This document shows positions 1 to 10,067 of a stretch of DNA of 64,000 nucleotides, one piece after another. Every line of letters starts with the position of its first letter. Position 1 is the stretch's first letter. A program made the translations under genes and the position numbers. The stretch is taken from NCBI RefSeq assembly GCF_024171405.1, contig NZ_JALJZT010000001.1:115235-179234 (forward strand), read 5' to 3'. The notes beneath the pieces are model-generated. The model saw only the letters and a list, made by a program, of their open reading frames with translations, had not been told where the DNA came from and did not search any database. This DNA comes from Qipengyuania citrea. Lineage in GTDB: Bacteria; Pseudomonadota; Alphaproteobacteria; Sphingomonadales; Sphingomonadaceae.

Positions 1-53
1 GCCGTTTCCTCCCCGCATAAATCCCAAATTTTTAAGACAGAGGTTATTGGAAA

Positions 54-1244
54 ATGGCGAAGGAAAAGTTCGAGCGCAACAAGCCGCACGTCAATGTTGG
101 TACCATTGGTCACGTCGACCACGGTAAGACCACGTTGACCGCGGCGATCACGAAGGTGATGGCCGAAACCTATGGCGGTGCAGCGGTTGATTTTGCAAAC
201 ATCGACAAGGCGCCCGAAGAGCGCGAGCGCGGCATCACTATCTCGACCGCACACGTCGAATACGAAACCGACGCACGTCACTACGCGCACGTCGACTGCC
301 CGGGTCACGCCGACTACGTGAAGAACATGATCACCGGTGCCGCCCAGATGGACGGCGCAATCCTGGTGGTGAACGCAGCCGACGGCCCGATGCCCCAGAC
401 CCGCGAGCACATCCTGCTTTCGCGTCAGGTCGGCGTTCCGGCTCTGGTTGTGTACCTGAACAAGGTTGACCAGGTCGACGACGAGGAAATCCTCGAGCTC
501 GTCGAACTGGAAGTTCGCGAACTGCTTAGCGCCTACGACTTCGATGGCGACAACATTCCGATCATCAAGGGCTCGGCTCTGGCCGCTCTCGAAGGCCGTG
601 ACGACAACATCGGCAAGGAATCGATCATCGAGCTGATGAAGGCTGTCGACGAGCACATCCCGCAGCCGGAACGCCCGGTCGACCAGGCGTTCCTGATGCC
701 GATCGAAGACGTGTTCTCGATCTCGGGTCGTGGTACGGTTGTCACCGGCCGTGTCGAAACCGGCGTTGTGAACGTTGGCGACGAATGCGAAATCGTCGGC
801 ATCAAGGACACCACCAAGACGACCGTCACCGGCGTTGAAATGTTCCGCAAGCTGCTCGATCGCGGCGAAGCCGGCGACAACATCGGCGCCCTGATCCGCG
901 GCGTTGCCCGTGAAGACGTCGAGCGTGGCCAGGTTCTCGCAAAGCCCGGTTCGGTTACGCCGCATACCGAGTTCAGCGCCGAAGTTTACGTCCTGTCGAA
1001 GGACGAAGGCGGCCGTCACACGCCGTTCTTCGCGAACTATCGTCCGCAGTTCTACTTCCGCACCACCGACGTCACCGGCGAAGTGATCCTTCCCGAGGGC
1101 ACCGAAATGGTGATGCCGGGCGACAACGTGACGATCAACGTCAAGCTGATCGCACCGATCGCCATGGACGAAGGTCTGCGCTTCGCAATCCGCGAAGGCG
1201 GCCGCACCGTCGGCTCGGGCGTCGTGGCGAACATCACGAAGTAA
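54..1244 (+). CDS. tuf: Elongation factor Tu
   Basis: This 396-residue GTPase delivers aminoacyl-tRNA to the ribosomal A site in the cytoplasm. The sequence shows the P-loop GHVDHGKT (residues 19-26), the switch RGITI, the DCPGHADY motif and the NKVD guanine-specificity motif, followed by the two beta-barrel domains at full family length. The ATG has a purine-rich AGAGG about 10 bases upstream. A strong hairpin terminator follows 28 bases after the stop, so tuf ends its own transcript, probably shared with an upstream gene outside the window. Whether a second tuf copy exists cannot be seen. Confidence 0.99.
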   Translation: MAKEKFERNKPHVNVGTIGHVDHGKTTLTAAITKVMAETYGGAAVDFANIDKAPEERERGITISTAHVEYETDARHYAHVDCPGHADYVKNMITGAAQMDGAILVVNAADGPMPQTREHILLSRQVGVPALVVYLNKVDQVDDEEILELVELEVRELLSAYDFDGDNIPIIKGSALAALEGRDDNIGKESIIELMKAVDEHIPQPERPVDQAFLMPIEDVFSISGRGTVVTGRVETGVVNVGDECEIVGIKDTTKTTVTGVEMFRKLLDRGEAGDNIGALIRGVAREDVERGQVLAKPGSVTPHTEFSAEVYVLSKDEGGRHTPFFANYRPQFYFRTTDVTGEVILPEGTEMVMPGDNVTINVKLIAPIAMDEGLRFAIREGGRTVGSGVVANITK

Positions 1245-1271
1245 GCTTCGCTTACCCGTAACCAAATCGCT

Positions 1272-1310
1272 GGCCCGCTCCTCTTCAAGAGGGGCGGGCC
1301 TTCGGTTTTT
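1272..1310 (+). terminator. Rho-independent terminator after tuf
   Basis: A 14-bp GC-rich stem with one G-U pair (GGCCCGCTCCTCTT against AAGAGGGGCGGGCC) is followed by TTCGGTTTTT. The placement just after the tuf stop fits a terminator. Confidence 0.85.
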
Positions 1311-1386
1311 CGGGGCCTGATCGGCACCAGAGGCACGGCCCGCCGTGTCATATTCCGCCTTATGGCTGCAGGGCGGAATTGAGGGG

Positions 1387-1415
1387 TTGCCAGATTGGGG
1401 ACTCACCCGTATATG
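1387..1415 (+). promoter_or_regulatory. Possible sigma-70 promoter of the S10 operon
   Basis: TTGCCA (1387-1392) and TATATG (1410-1415) are separated by 17 bases in the tuf-rpsJ gap, downstream of the tuf terminator. The elements are recognised by eye only. A start near 1422 would give a leader of about 150 bases containing the hairpin at 1478-1523. Confidence 0.45.
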
Positions 1416-1477
1416 CGCGGCCACAGACAAGGATTCGCCGCTCGGTATTCCTTGGCACAACCAATTCAACAAAGGCC

Positions 1478-1523
1478 GCCCGTCCCGGGAAACCGGACAA
1501 AGCGGGGCGGGCTTTTCTTTTTT
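1478..1523 (+). terminator. Terminator-like hairpin in the rpsJ leader (possible attenuator)
   Basis: GCCCGTCCC (1478-1486) pairs with GGGGCGGGC (1504-1512) and is followed directly by TTTTCTTTTTT. It lies 46 bases before rpsJ and downstream of the likely promoter, so it may act as an attenuator. S10 leaders in other bacteria are under autogenous L4 control, but this structure is not the described gammaproteobacterial one. It could also be a second terminator for tuf. Confidence 0.6.
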
Positions 1524-1569
1524 GTGGGCCGCTATCGGCCCATTGGCTCTTTCGCATCGGTGTAGGTAA

Positions 1570-1881
1570 ATGGAAGCTCAGAATATCCGCATTCGCCTCA
1601 AGGCGTTCGACCATCGCGTTCTCGACCAGGCAACTGGCGAAATCGCCGACACCGCGCGTCGTACGGGTGCTCTTATTCGTGGCCCCATTCCCATGCCGAC
1701 GCGTATCGAGAAGTTCACCGTGAACCGCGGCCCGCACATCGACAAGAAGTCGCGCGAGCAGTTCGAGGTGCGCACCTACAAGCGGCTGCTCGACATCGTG
1801 CAGCCCAACGCCCAGACCGTCGACGCGCTGATGAAGCTCGACCTGGCCGCGGGCGTGAACGTGGAAATCAAGCTCGCCTAA
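1570..1881 (+). CDS. rpsJ: 30S ribosomal protein S10
   Basis: First gene of the S10 operon, 103 residues as usual. S10 sits in the head of the small subunit and, as NusE, also joins the transcription antitermination complex. The N-terminal [16 protein letters not shown] and the [19 protein letters not shown] loop are diagnostic. It follows a likely promoter and a terminator-like leader hairpin, and is separated from rplC by 275 bases, longer than the other gaps in this operon. Confidence 0.98.
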   Translation: MEAQNIRIRLKAFDHRVLDQATGEIADTARRTGALIRGPIPMPTRIEKFTVNRGPHIDKKSREQFEVRTYKRLLDIVQPNAQTVDALMKLDLAAGVNVEIKLA

Positions 1882-2112
1882 GAGTTTGCCGCAAGTTTCC
1901 GTGGATGCGGGACTTGCCGTCTGCCCGGCAGGACGTTAACCGGCCGGGATAGTTTCGGGGCGCTCGATAGCCCCGCCAGGCCGCAAGGCCCGGCAAGACA
2001 TCGGGATACCGCCGGATTATCCGGGTCTGCGTCCCCCGTCTCGCTTCCCAGGCTTCGTGCCGCGGAAGCACTCAGCCCGGACGGGGCGACGCATCATAAA
2101 ATGGGCTGGCAA

Positions 2113-2135
2113 GCACCTCGGATGGGCCGGGGTGC
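2113..2135 (+). other. Hairpin just upstream of rplC
   Basis: GCACCTCGG (2113-2121) pairs with CCGGGGTGC (2127-2135) around a 5-base loop, with one G-U pair. It ends about 10 bases before the TAGGAG ribosome-binding site of rplC. There is no T-run, so a translational or stability role is more likely than termination. Function is unknown. Confidence 0.45.
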
Positions 2136-2156
2136 CTCTGTGTTAGGAGTTTTACG

Positions 2157-3023
2157 ATGCGCACTGGCGTTATCGCAAAGAAAGTCGGGATGACCCGCCT
2201 CTTCCAGGAGGACGGTCGGCACGTGCCGGTTACCGTTCTTGCGCTGGAAAATTGCCAGGTTACCGCTCACCGTACTGCTGATCGCGATGGTTACTTCGCG
2301 GTCCAGGTCGGTTCGGGCGAAGCCAAGCAGAAGAATGTCAACAAGCCGCAGCGCGAAGCCTTTGCCAAGGCGGGCGTCGAGCTGAAGATGAAGGTCGCGG
2401 AATTCCGTGTCGAGGCCGAGGATGCTCTGCTTCCCGTCGGCGCGCGCATTTCGGCTGAACACTTCATTGCCGGCCAGAAGGTCGACATCACCGGCCACAC
2501 GCAGGGCAAGGGCTTTGCCGGCGCGATGAAGCGCTGGGGCTTCGGTGGTCTGCGGGCTACCCACGGTGTCTCGCTCTCGCACCGTTCGCACGGTTCGACG
2601 GGTAACCGTCAGGATCCGGGCCGCGTGTTCAAGGGCAAGAAGATGGCCGGCCACATGGGCGACCGTCAGCGCACCCAGCAGAACCTCGAGATCGTCCGCA
2701 CCGATGCCGATCGCGGCCTGCTCTTCGTCAAGGGCTCGGTCCCGGGCGCGAAGAACGGCTGGCTGCTGGTCAAGGACGCGGTCAAGATCGACCACGGTGA
2801 ACTGCCGTTCCCGGGCGTGATGTATCGCAACCGCGACGAGTTCGAGCATGAAGAAGCCGCTGCAGGCCTGGTCGAGAGCTCGGCCGAGCACGAAGTCGGG
2901 ACGGAAGTTTCCGCCGACCAGCAGGCCAAGCTGCTCAAGGAACAGGACGCCGGTGCCGACACCGAATCCACCACCGATACGCCCGCAGCCGACACCGGCG
3001 CGGACGATAGCAAGGAGGGCTGA
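2157..3023 (+). CDS. rplC: 50S ribosomal protein L3 with acidic C-terminal tail
   Basis: L3 helps nucleate large-subunit assembly and reaches the peptidyl-transferase centre. The N-terminus ([13 protein letters not shown]) and the central [12 protein letters not shown] segment are typical. At 288 residues it is far longer than the roughly 210 of most bacteria: from about residue 225 it carries a disordered tail rich in Glu, Asp, Ala and Thr. TAGGAG lies 8 bases before the ATG. Three bases separate its stop from the GTG of rplD. Confidence 0.97.
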   Translation: MRTGVIAKKVGMTRLFQEDGRHVPVTVLALENCQVTAHRTADRDGYFAVQVGSGEAKQKNVNKPQREAFAKAGVELKMKVAEFRVEAEDALLPVGARISAEHFIAGQKVDITGHTQGKGFAGAMKRWGFGGLRATHGVSLSHRSHGSTGNRQDPGRVFKGKKMAGHMGDRQRTQQNLEIVRTDADRGLLFVKGSVPGAKNGWLLVKDAVKIDHGELPFPGVMYRNRDEFEHEEAAAGLVESSAEHEVGTEVSADQQAKLLKEQDAGADTESTTDTPAADTGADDSKEG

Positions 3024-3026
3024 TCC

Positions 3027-3650
3027 GTGAAGGTGAAGGTCCAGAAAATCGACGGCAAGGCGTCGGGCGACATCGAATTGAACGATGACGTGTTCGGTAT
3101 CGAACCGCGCGCCGACATCCTGCATCGTGTTGTCACCTGGCAGCTCGAGAACCGCCGCGGCACCGCCCGCCCGACGCGTGAGCGTTCGGACGTGGCGCGC
3201 ACCGGCAAGAAGTGGGGTCGCCAGAAAGGCGGCGGCACGGCTCGTCACGGCGATCGCGCTGCTCCGATCTTCATCGGCGGCGGTAAGGCTCACGGCGCGC
3301 GCAAGCGTGACTTCGAGCAGTCGCTGAACAAGAAGGTCCGGGCACTCGGTCTCAAGATGGCTCTGTCGAGCAAGGCGAAGGATGGCCTCGTTGTCATCGA
3401 CAGCCTCGAACTGACGGACGCCAAGACCAAGGCGCTCAAGGCTCACTTCGACAAGGCTGGCTGGAACGGCAAGGTCCTCGTGATCGACGGCGAAAGCGTC
3501 AATGACGGTTTCAGTAAGGCTGCAAGCAACCTGCCCGGCGTCAATGTGCTGCCGGCCATGGGTGCCAACGTTTACGACATCCTGAAGCACGACACGCTGG
3601 TCCTTACCAAGGACGCGGTCGAAAAGCTGGAGGCCCGTTTCAATGGCTAA
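3027..3650 (+). CDS. rplD: 50S ribosomal protein L4
   Basis: A 207-residue large-subunit protein that lines the peptide exit tunnel and in enterobacteria also represses its own operon. The extended-loop signature [13 protein letters not shown] is present. It starts with GTG three bases after rplC and overlaps the rplW start by 8 bases, indicating translational coupling. If the hairpin before rpsJ is an attenuator, L4 would be the first candidate effector; that is inference. Confidence 0.97.
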   Translation: MKVKVQKIDGKASGDIELNDDVFGIEPRADILHRVVTWQLENRRGTARPTRERSDVARTGKKWGRQKGGGTARHGDRAAPIFIGGGKAHGARKRDFEQSLNKKVRALGLKMALSSKAKDGLVVIDSLELTDAKTKALKAHFDKAGWNGKVLVIDGESVNDGFSKAASNLPGVNVLPAMGANVYDILKHDTLVLTKDAVEKLEARFNG

Positions 3651-3951
3651 AAAGCAGGAAGTGGAAGCGCGTCACTACGACGTCGTGCTCGCACCGCACA
3701 TCACCGAGAAGGCCACGCTGGCGTCGGAACACAACGCCGTCGTCTTCAAGGTCGCCAACGATGCCACCAAGCCGCAGATCAAGGAAGCGATCGAGGCGAT
3801 TTTCGGTGTCAAGGTAATGGGCGTGAACACCATCGTGACGAAGGGCAAGACCAAGCGCTGGAAGGGCAGGCCCTACAAGCGCACGGACATGAAGAAGGCC
3901 ATCGTCACCCTGAAAGACGGCGATTCCATCGACGTCACCAGCGGTATCTGA
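3643..3951 (+). CDS. rplW: 50S ribosomal protein L23
   Basis: A 102-residue protein near the exit of the nascent-peptide tunnel, where trigger factor and the signal recognition particle dock. The [14 protein letters not shown] opening and the basic [15 protein letters not shown] segment are typical. It overlaps rplD by 8 bases and is followed by rplB after 14 bases. Confidence 0.97.
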   Translation: MAKKQEVEARHYDVVLAPHITEKATLASEHNAVVFKVANDATKPQIKEAIEAIFGVKVMGVNTIVTKGKTKRWKGRPYKRTDMKKAIVTLKDGDSIDVTSGI

Positions 3952-3965
3952 GGGGCTAGAGAGAA

Positions 3966-4802
3966 ATGGCACTCAAGAATTACAAACCCACGAGCCCGGG
4001 CCGTCGCGGCCTGATCCTCGTCGACAAGTCGGGGCTCTACAAGGGCAAGCCGGTCAAGTCGCTCGTTGAAGGCAAGCGCAAGACCGGTGGCCGCAACAAC
4101 AAGGGTCATGTCACCTCGCGCGGCATGGCTGGCGGTCACAAGCAGAAGTACCGTTATGTCGACTTCAAGCGTCGCAAGTGGGACGTCGAAGGGACCGTCG
4201 AACGGCTCGAGTATGACCCGAACCGGACTGCGTTCATCGCGCTGGTGAAGTATACCGACGGCGAACTGGCCTATATCCTCGCTCCGCAGCGTCTTGCTGT
4301 CGGCGACAAGGTCATCGCTGCCGAGAAATGCGACACCAAGCCCGGCAACGCCATGCTGCTCGGCCAGATGCCGGTCGGCACGATCTGCCACAACGTGGAA
4401 ATGAAGCCGGGCAAGGGCGGCCAGATCGCCCGCGCTGCAGGGTCCTACGTTCAGCTGGTCGGCCGTGACCGCGGCATGGTCATCGTGCGTCTCAACAGCG
4501 GCGAGCAGCGTTACCTGCGCGCCGACTGCATGGGCACCGTTGGCGCCGTGTCGAACCCGGACAACCAGAACCAGAACCTGGGCAAGGCCGGTCGTCGTCG
4601 CTGGATGGGCATCAAGCCGCTGACCCGCGGTGTCGCCAAGAACCCGGTCGACCATCCGCATGGCGGCGGTGAAGGCCGCACCAGCGGTGGCCGTCATCCG
4701 GTCACTCCGTGGGGCAAGCCGACCAAGGGCGCCCGTACCCGCAAGAACAAGCAGACGGACAAGATGATCATCCGTTCGCGCCACGCGAAGAAGAAGAGGT
4801 AA
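3966..4802 (+). CDS. rplB: 50S ribosomal protein L2
   Basis: A 278-residue protein needed for subunit association and peptidyl-transferase function. The KPTSPGRRG opening, the [17 protein letters not shown] stretch and the C-terminal [13 protein letters not shown] motif, which contains the conserved histidine of L2, are all present. A GAGAGAA ribosome-binding site precedes the ATG. rpsS follows after 6 bases. Confidence 0.98.
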   Translation: MALKNYKPTSPGRRGLILVDKSGLYKGKPVKSLVEGKRKTGGRNNKGHVTSRGMAGGHKQKYRYVDFKRRKWDVEGTVERLEYDPNRTAFIALVKYTDGELAYILAPQRLAVGDKVIAAEKCDTKPGNAMLLGQMPVGTICHNVEMKPGKGGQIARAAGSYVQLVGRDRGMVIVRLNSGEQRYLRADCMGTVGAVSNPDNQNQNLGKAGRRRWMGIKPLTRGVAKNPVDHPHGGGEGRTSGGRHPVTPWGKPTKGARTRKNKQTDKMIIRSRHAKKKR

Positions 4803-4808
4803 TCCGAC

Positions 4809-5084
4809 ATGGCTCGTTCCGTCTGGAAAGGTCCGTTCGTCGAGCTCAGCCTTCTCAAGAAGGCTGAGACCGCTCAGGACGCGGGTGCCAACAAGCCGAT
4901 CAAGACCTGGTCGCGCCGTAGCACCATCCTGCCGCAATTCGTTGGTCTGACGTTCAACGTCTACAACGGTCACAAGTTCATCCCGGTCTCCGTTTCGGAA
5001 GAGATGGTCGGCCACAAGCTCGGCGAGTTCGCACCTACGCGTACTTTCCCGGGTCACGCCGCCGACAAGAAGGGCAAGCGCTGA
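4809..5084 (+). CDS. rpsS: 30S ribosomal protein S19
   Basis: A 91-residue small-subunit head protein that binds 16S rRNA together with S13. RSVWKGPFV at the start and the [13 protein letters not shown] end are typical. Its TGA stop shares one base with the ATG of rplV. Confidence 0.97.
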   Translation: MARSVWKGPFVELSLLKKAETAQDAGANKPIKTWSRRSTILPQFVGLTFNVYNGHKFIPVSVSEEMVGHKLGEFAPTRTFPGHAADKKGKR

Positions 5085-5461
5085 TGAGCAAGCAGAAAGC
5101 ACCCCGTCGCGTGGCGGACAACGAGGCGCTGGCCGTCGCTACCACGATCCGTGGTTCGGCGCAGAAGCTCAACCTCGTTGCCGGCCTGATCCGCGGCAAG
5201 AAGGCCGAAGAGGCGCTCAACATCCTCGCTTTCTCGAAGAAGGCGATGGCGAAGGACGCCACCAAGGTTCTTGCATCGGCGATCGCCAATGCGGAAAACA
5301 ACCACAACCTCGATGTCGACGCACTGGTCGTTGCCGAGGCTTCGGTGGGCAAGTCGATCACGATGAAGCGCTTCCACACGCGTGGTCGCGGCAAGTCGAC
5401 GCGCATCCTGAAGCCGTTCAGCCGCCTTCGTATCGTCGTTCGCGAGCAGGAAGAGGCGTAA
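5084..5461 (+). CDS. rplV: 50S ribosomal protein L22
   Basis: A 125-residue protein whose long hairpin helps line the exit tunnel. The loop [18 protein letters not shown] near the end is the conserved tunnel element and matches normal L22. It overlaps rpsS by one base, and rpsC begins one base after its stop. Confidence 0.97.
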   Translation: MSKQKAPRRVADNEALAVATTIRGSAQKLNLVAGLIRGKKAEEALNILAFSKKAMAKDATKVLASAIANAENNHNLDVDALVVAEASVGKSITMKRFHTRGRGKSTRILKPFSRLRIVVREQEEA

Positions 5462-5462
5462 G

Positions 5463-6158
5463 ATGGGCCAGAAGAGCAATCCGATCGGTCTGCGCCTGCA
5501 GATCAACCGCACCTGGGACAGCCGCTGGTACGCCGAAGGGCGCGACTATGCCAAGCTGCTCAGCGAAGACATCAAGCTGCGCAAGCACATCGTCGACAGC
5601 CTGCCGCAGGCAGCGATCTCGAAGGTTGTGATCGAGCGTCCGGCCAAGCTGTGCCGCATCTCGATCTATGCCGCCCGTCCGGGCGTCATCATCGGCAAGA
5701 AGGGCGCGGACATCGAAAAGCTGCGCACCAAGCTGTCGAGCATGACCGACAGCGAAGTGAAGCTGAACATCGTCGAAATCCGCAAGCCGGAAATCGATGC
5801 CAAGCTCGTCGCCCAGGGCATTGCCGACCAGCTGATCCGCCGTGTCGCCTTCCGCCGCGCCATGAAGCGCGCTGTGCAGTCGGCTCTCCGCCTTGGCGCG
5901 GAAGGCATCAAGATCGTGTGCGGCGGCCGTCTCGGCGGTGCTGAAATCGCGCGTGTCGAATGGTATCGCGAAGGCCGCGTTCCGCTCCACACGCTGCGTG
6001 CCAACGTCGACTATGCGGAAGCCGAAGCGCTGACCGCCTACGGGATCATCGGCATCAAGTGCTGGATCTTCAAGGGCGAAATCTTGGCGCATGACCCGAC
6101 CGCCCAGGACCGCCTGATGATGGAAGCCCAGACCTCGGGCGTCCGTCCGGCGCGCTGA
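5463..6158 (+). CDS. rpsC: 30S ribosomal protein S3
   Basis: A 231-residue protein at the mRNA entry site of the small subunit. [20 protein letters not shown] is the usual start, the KH domain has the [15 protein letters not shown] motif, and the C-terminal domain contains [15 protein letters not shown]. Length is normal. It is followed by rplP after 21 bases that include an AGGAAAG ribosome-binding site. Confidence 0.98.
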   Translation: MGQKSNPIGLRLQINRTWDSRWYAEGRDYAKLLSEDIKLRKHIVDSLPQAAISKVVIERPAKLCRISIYAARPGVIIGKKGADIEKLRTKLSSMTDSEVKLNIVEIRKPEIDAKLVAQGIADQLIRRVAFRRAMKRAVQSALRLGAEGIKIVCGGRLGGAEIARVEWYREGRVPLHTLRANVDYAEAEALTAYGIIGIKCWIFKGEILAHDPTAQDRLMMEAQTSGVRPAR

Positions 6159-6179
6159 TTGCAGGATTAGGAAAGAACC

Positions 6180-6614
6180 ATGCTGCAACCGAAGAAAACC
6201 AAGTACCGCAAGGCGTTCAAGGGCAAGATCCATGGCAAGGCCAAGGGCGGCACGACGCTGAATTTCGGGTCCTACGGCCTGAAGGCGATGGAACCCGAGC
6301 GGATCACCGCGCGCCAGATCGAAGCGGCTCGCCGTGCGATCACGCGCCACATCAAGCGTCAGGGACGTTTGTGGATCCGCATCTTCCCCGATGTGCCGGT
6401 GTCGAAGAAGCCTGCCGAAGTCCGTCAGGGTAAGGGCAAGGGCTCGATCGAATACTGGGCTGCACGGGTCAAGCCGGGCCGCATCCTGTTCGAACTCGAC
6501 GGCGTCGCCGGCCCGCTGGCCGCCGAAGCGTTCGAGCGCGCAGCGATGAAGCTGCCGATCAAGACCAAGGTCGTTGCCCGCCTGGGCGACACCTCGCACC
6601 TGGGAGGCGAATGA
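6180..6614 (+). CDS. rplP: 50S ribosomal protein L16
   Basis: A 144-residue protein near the A-site tRNA and the 5S rRNA. The start [16 protein letters not shown], the [10 protein letters not shown] motif and the [18 protein letters not shown] motif are diagnostic. Its TGA overlaps the ATGATG start of rpmC. Confidence 0.98.
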   Translation: MLQPKKTKYRKAFKGKIHGKAKGGTTLNFGSYGLKAMEPERITARQIEAARRAITRHIKRQGRLWIRIFPDVPVSKKPAEVRQGKGKGSIEYWAARVKPGRILFELDGVAGPLAAEAFERAAMKLPIKTKVVARLGDTSHLGGE

Positions 6615-6823
6615 TGGCCAAGACCGAAGACCTGCGCCAGAAGTCGGACGACCAGCTGGCCGAAGAGCTGACCACGCTCAAGCGCGAAGCGTTCAACCTC
6701 CGCTTCCAGGCGGCGACGAACCAGCTCGAGGCCCCGGCCCGCATCCGCGAAGTGCGCCGCACGATCGCCAAGATCAAGACGCTGCAGAGCGAGCGCACGC
6801 GCTCGGCTGAAGCGAAGGCTTAA
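6611..6823 (+). CDS. rpmC: 50S ribosomal protein L29
   Basis: A small helical protein by the tunnel exit. The segment [18 protein letters not shown] is the family signature. The start lies in ATGATG, so either codon (6611 or 6614) may be used; both overlap the rplP stop, and GGGAGG lies upstream. The gap to rpsQ is 10 bases. Confidence 0.95.
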   Translation: MMAKTEDLRQKSDDQLAEELTTLKREAFNLRFQAATNQLEAPARIREVRRTIAKIKTLQSERTRSAEAKA

Positions 6824-6833
6824 GGAGTAGACC

Positions 6834-7124
6834 ATGCCCAAGCGTATCCTGATCGGGACCGTCACCTCCGACAAGACCGACAAGACCGTTACCGTGCTCG
6901 TCGAACGCAAGGTGAAGCATCCCCTCTACGGGAAGATCATCCGCCGTTCGAAGAAGTACCATGCCCATGACGCGCAGAACGAGTTCACCCTCGGCGATGT
7001 CGTGCGCATCGAAGAAACCAAGCCGATCTCCAAGACCAAGACCTGGCAGGTGATCGATCGCGTTACCGCAGGTGGCACGCAGGCTGTCGAGGCGAACCTC
7101 GACGTCGAAGCCGCCGGTAACTGA
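6834..7124 (+). CDS. rpsQ: 30S ribosomal protein S17
   Basis: A 96-residue OB-fold protein that binds 16S rRNA early in assembly. The motif [19 protein letters not shown] is typical and the conserved KYHAHD follows. It is somewhat longer than the 84 residues of the E. coli protein, with a short C-terminal extension. AAGGAG precedes the ATG. Confidence 0.96.
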   Translation: MPKRILIGTVTSDKTDKTVTVLVERKVKHPLYGKIIRRSKKYHAHDAQNEFTLGDVVRIEETKPISKTKTWQVIDRVTAGGTQAVEANLDVEAAGN

Positions 7125-7189
7125 GCTTTTATTGACGTAGGAACTGCCGGGCAGACGTCCCGGCAAGCCATTGAGAAGGAACCGGATCG

Positions 7190-7558
7190 ATGATCCAGAT
7201 GCAATCCAATCTCGACGTCGCGGACAACAGCGGCGCCAAGCGCGTCCAGTGCATCAAGGTACTGGGCGGCTCCAAGCGCCGGACTGCTTCCGTAGGCGAC
7301 GTGATCGTGGTTTCCGTCAAGGAAGCCCAGCCGCGCACCAAGGTGAAGAAGGGCGATGTCCATCGCGCTGTCATCGTGCGCACGAAGAAGGACGTCCGCC
7401 GCCCCGATGGCAGCGTGATCCGCTTCGACAGCAACGCCGCGGTGCTCGTGAACAAGAGCGAAGAACCGATCGGCACCCGTATCTTCGGCCCGGTCGTGCG
7501 CGAACTGCGCGGTCGCGGTTTCATGAAGATCATCTCGCTTGCTCCGGAGGTGCTGTAA
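7190..7558 (+). CDS. rplN: 50S ribosomal protein L14
   Basis: A 122-residue protein at the subunit interface. The [24 protein letters not shown] opening region and the [24 protein letters not shown] end are diagnostic of L14. The ribosome-binding site GAGAAGGAA lies just upstream. Its TAA stop shares the last base with the rplX start. Confidence 0.98.
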   Translation: MIQMQSNLDVADNSGAKRVQCIKVLGGSKRRTASVGDVIVVSVKEAQPRTKVKKGDVHRAVIVRTKKDVRRPDGSVIRFDSNAAVLVNKSEEPIGTRIFGPVVRELRGRGFMKIISLAPEVL

Positions 7559-7878
7559 TGGCCGCCGCAAAGATCAAGAAGGGTGACAGCGTCGTCGTCC
7601 TGTCCGGCAAGGACAAGGGCAAGACCGGCACCGTCGCGAAGGTCATGCCCAAGGATGGCAAGATCGTCGTCGAAGGCGTCAACATCGCCGCGCGTCACCG
7701 CAAGCCGACCCAGCAGAACCCGCAGGGTGGCATCGACCGTTTCGAAGCGCCGATGCACATCAGCAAGGTTGCGCTGGCCGATCCGAAGGATGGCAAGCCC
7801 ACGCGCGTCCGTTTCCAAGACCAGGACGGCAAGAAGGTTCGTGTCGCCGTAAAGTCCGGAGAGACTATCGATGGCTGA
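7558..7878 (+). CDS. rplX: 50S ribosomal protein L24
   Basis: A 106-residue KOW-domain protein that initiates 50S assembly. The core [19 protein letters not shown] is characteristic. I place the start at the ATG sharing one base with the rplN stop, because a longer open frame upstream lies inside rplN and shows no family similarity. Its 3' end overlaps rplE by 8 bases. Confidence 0.96.
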   Translation: MAAAKIKKGDSVVVLSGKDKGKTGTVAKVMPKDGKIVVEGVNIAARHRKPTQQNPQGGIDRFEAPMHISKVALADPKDGKPTRVRFQDQDGKKVRVAVKSGETIDG

Positions 7879-8449
7879 TTATACGCCCCGCATGCGCAAG
7901 CGCTACGACGACGAGATCGTCAAGGCGATGACCGAGAAGTTCGGCTACAAGAACGCTCTTGAAGTCCCCAAGCTGGAAAAGATCACGCTCAACATGGGTG
8001 TGGGCGAAGCCAGCCAGGACAAGAAGAAGGTTCAGACTGCAGCCGAGGAAATGGCGCTGATCGCCGGCCAGAAGCCGGTTATCACCAAGGCCAAGAAGTC
8101 GATCGCGCAGTTCAAGCTGCGTGAAGGCATGCCGATCGGTTGCAAGGTCACCTTGCGCCGCGACCGCATGTACGAGTTCACGGACCGTCTGGTGACCGTG
8201 GCCATGCCGCGCATCCGAGATTTCCGCGGCCTCAACCCGAAGTCGTTCGACGGCCGTGGCAACTATGCCATGGGCCTGAAAGAACAGATCATCTTTCCCG
8301 AGATCAGCTACGACCAGATCGACAAGGTCCGGGGGATGGACATCATCGTAACCACGACGGCGAAGACCGACGAAGAGGCGCGCGAATTGCTCCGCCTGTT
8401 CGGTTTCCCGTTCCCGGCCGAAGTGTCGGAAGAGAAGGAGGCGGCGTGA
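7871..8449 (+). CDS. rplE: 50S ribosomal protein L5
   Basis: A 192-residue 5S-rRNA-binding protein of the central protuberance. The motifs [32 protein letters not shown] and [18 protein letters not shown] are typical. A short C-terminal extension (about 10 residues, Glu-rich) goes beyond the usual 179-185. The start overlaps rplX by 8 bases. Confidence 0.98.
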   Translation: MADYTPRMRKRYDDEIVKAMTEKFGYKNALEVPKLEKITLNMGVGEASQDKKKVQTAAEEMALIAGQKPVITKAKKSIAQFKLREGMPIGCKVTLRRDRMYEFTDRLVTVAMPRIRDFRGLNPKSFDGRGNYAMGLKEQIIFPEISYDQIDKVRGMDIIVTTTAKTDEEARELLRLFGFPFPAEVSEEKEAA

Positions 8450-8475
8450 GCCGCTAATAGAGGAACTTAAGTCCA

Positions 8476-8781
8476 ATGGCGAAACTGAGTTCGATCAACA
8501 AGAACGAGCGTCGTAAGAAGCTCGTCAAGCAGTATGCGGAAAAGTTTGCGAAGCTGAAGGCTATCGCTGACGATGAATCGCTCGACGAGACCGAACGCCT
8601 GATGGCGCGTCTCAAGATGGCGGAACTGCCGCGCAATGCGAACCCGACCCGGGTGCGCAACCGCTGCTCCACCACCGGCCGCCCCCGCGGCTATTACCGC
8701 AAGTTCGGTCTCAACCGTATCGAACTGCGCGACCTCGGCAACAAGGGCCTGATTCCAGGCCTGACCAAGTCGAGCTGGTGA
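8476..8781 (+). CDS. rpsN: 30S ribosomal protein S14 (zinc-free type)
   Basis: A 101-residue S14 of the long type that lacks the two CxxC pairs of the short zinc-binding form. The C-terminal core [19 protein letters not shown] is diagnostic. It sits between rplE and rpsH as expected, with an AGAGGAA ribosome-binding site about 15 bases upstream. Confidence 0.97.
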   Translation: MAKLSSINKNERRKKLVKQYAEKFAKLKAIADDESLDETERLMARLKMAELPRNANPTRVRNRCSTTGRPRGYYRKFGLNRIELRDLGNKGLIPGLTKSSW

Positions 8782-8792
8782 GGTAAAGACAG

Positions 8793-9188
8793 ATGGCTAT
8801 GACCGATCCCCTGGGTGACATGCTCACCCGCATCCGCAACGGCCAGCGCGCGAAGAAGGACAGTGTCCTTTCGCCCGCCAGCAAGCTGCGTGCGAACGTT
8901 CTCGAAGTGCTTCAGCGCGAAGGCTACATCCGTGGCTACAGCGAAGACGCTTCGGCCAAGCACGCACAGCTGCGGATCGAACTGAAATATTTCGAGGGCG
9001 AACCTGCTATCAAGCATGTCGCTCGCGTCTCCAAGCCGGGCCGCCGCGTCTATTCGGGTTCGAAAGAACTCCCGATCGTGCGCAACGGCCTTGGCATCAC
9101 CATCGTCTCGACGCCCAAGGGTGTGCTTTCGGACGCCGAAGCGCGCACCGAAAACGTTGGCGGCGAAGTGCTGGCGGAGGTGTTCTGA
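8793..9188 (+). CDS. rpsH: 30S ribosomal protein S8
   Basis: A 131-residue central-domain 16S-binding protein, the translational repressor of the spc operon in E. coli. The [16 protein letters not shown] opening and the [19 protein letters not shown] motif are typical. Its TGA shares one base with the start of rplF. Confidence 0.97.
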   Translation: MAMTDPLGDMLTRIRNGQRAKKDSVLSPASKLRANVLEVLQREGYIRGYSEDASAKHAQLRIELKYFEGEPAIKHVARVSKPGRRVYSGSKELPIVRNGLGITIVSTPKGVLSDAEARTENVGGEVLAEVF

Positions 9189-9721
9189 TGAGCCGCATCG
9201 GCAAAAGGGCGGTAGCGATCCCGAGCGGGGTCACTGCCAACATCGATGGCAAGACGCTCAGCGTCAAGGGGCCCAAGGGCACTCTCGACATGGGTCTGTC
9301 CGACCTGATCGAATACACGCTCGAAGACGGCGAGATCTCGGTCAAGCCGGCCAACGATACCCGCGCTGCCCGCAACCACTGGGGCATGCAGCGCACCATG
9401 GTATCGAATCTGGTCGAAGGCGTGACCGAAGGGTTCACCAAGGTCCTCGAGATCAATGGTGTCGGTTACCGTGCGCAGGCGCAGGGCAAGAAGCTCAAGC
9501 TTCAGCTCGGCTACTCGCACGATGTCGACCTCGATGTGCCGGAAGGCCTCGAGGTGAAGACCCCTGACCAGACCACTATCGAGATCAGCGGTATCGACAA
9601 GCAGGCCGTGGGCCAGTTTGCGGCGAATGTCCGCAAGTGGCGCAAGCCCGAACCCTACAAGGGCAAGGGCATCAAGTACCGCGGCGAGTATATCTTCCGC
9701 AAGGAAGGGAAGAAGAAGTAA
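9188..9721 (+). CDS. rplF: 50S ribosomal protein L6
   Basis: A 177-residue two-domain protein near the GTPase centre. [14 protein letters not shown] opens it, and the C-terminal [18 protein letters not shown] is the family signature. It overlaps rpsH by one base, and rplR begins one base after its stop. Confidence 0.98.
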   Translation: MSRIGKRAVAIPSGVTANIDGKTLSVKGPKGTLDMGLSDLIEYTLEDGEISVKPANDTRAARNHWGMQRTMVSNLVEGVTEGFTKVLEINGVGYRAQAQGKKLKLQLGYSHDVDLDVPEGLEVKTPDQTTIEISGIDKQAVGQFAANVRKWRKPEPYKGKGIKYRGEYIFRKEGKKK

Positions 9722-9722
9722 G

Positions 9723-10067
9723 ATGGCCAAGCTCTCTCTCTTTGAACGTCGCCGTCGCCGCGTCCGCACCGCGCTTCGCAACGTGTCGGGTGGCAAGCCC
9801 CGCCTGTCGGTGCACCGCACCGGCCAGCACATCTACGCGCAGATCATCGACGACGCCGCGGGCAAGACCCTCGCCGCCGCTTCGACGCTCGGCACGAAGA
9901 ACTCGGGCGCCAATGTCGATGCGGCCAAGAAGGTCGGCACCGACATCGCCGCTGCTGCCAAGAAGGCCGGCGTGACCACCGTCGTCTTCGATCGCGGCGG
10001 CTTCCTGTTCCATGGCCGCGTCAAGGCGCTGGCCGACGCCGCTCGCGAAGGCGGGCTGGAGTTCTGA
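9723..10067 (+). CDS. rplR: 50S ribosomal protein L18
   Basis: A 114-residue 5S-rRNA-binding protein. [29 protein letters not shown] and the end [24 protein letters not shown] are typical. I take the ATG one base after the rplF stop rather than longer open-frame starts inside rplF. The stop overlaps the rpsE start. Confidence 0.97.
   Translation: MAKLSLFERRRRRVRTALRNVSGGKPRLSVHRTGQHIYAQIIDDAAGKTLAAASTLGTKNSGANVDAAKKVGTDIAAAAKKAGVTTVVFDRGGFLFHGRVKALADAAREGGLEF

Noticed and set aside
1882..2156. Promoter in the rpsJ-rplC gap (TTGCCG at 1914, TAACCG at 1937)
   Set aside because: Both elements are weak matches; the gap is better explained as an intercistronic leader.
2094..3590. A 498-codon open frame on the minus strand opposite rplC and rplD
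   Set aside because: It is a shadow of high-GC codons in the ribosomal genes. Both genes underneath are unmistakable, and the antisense protein has no family likeness.
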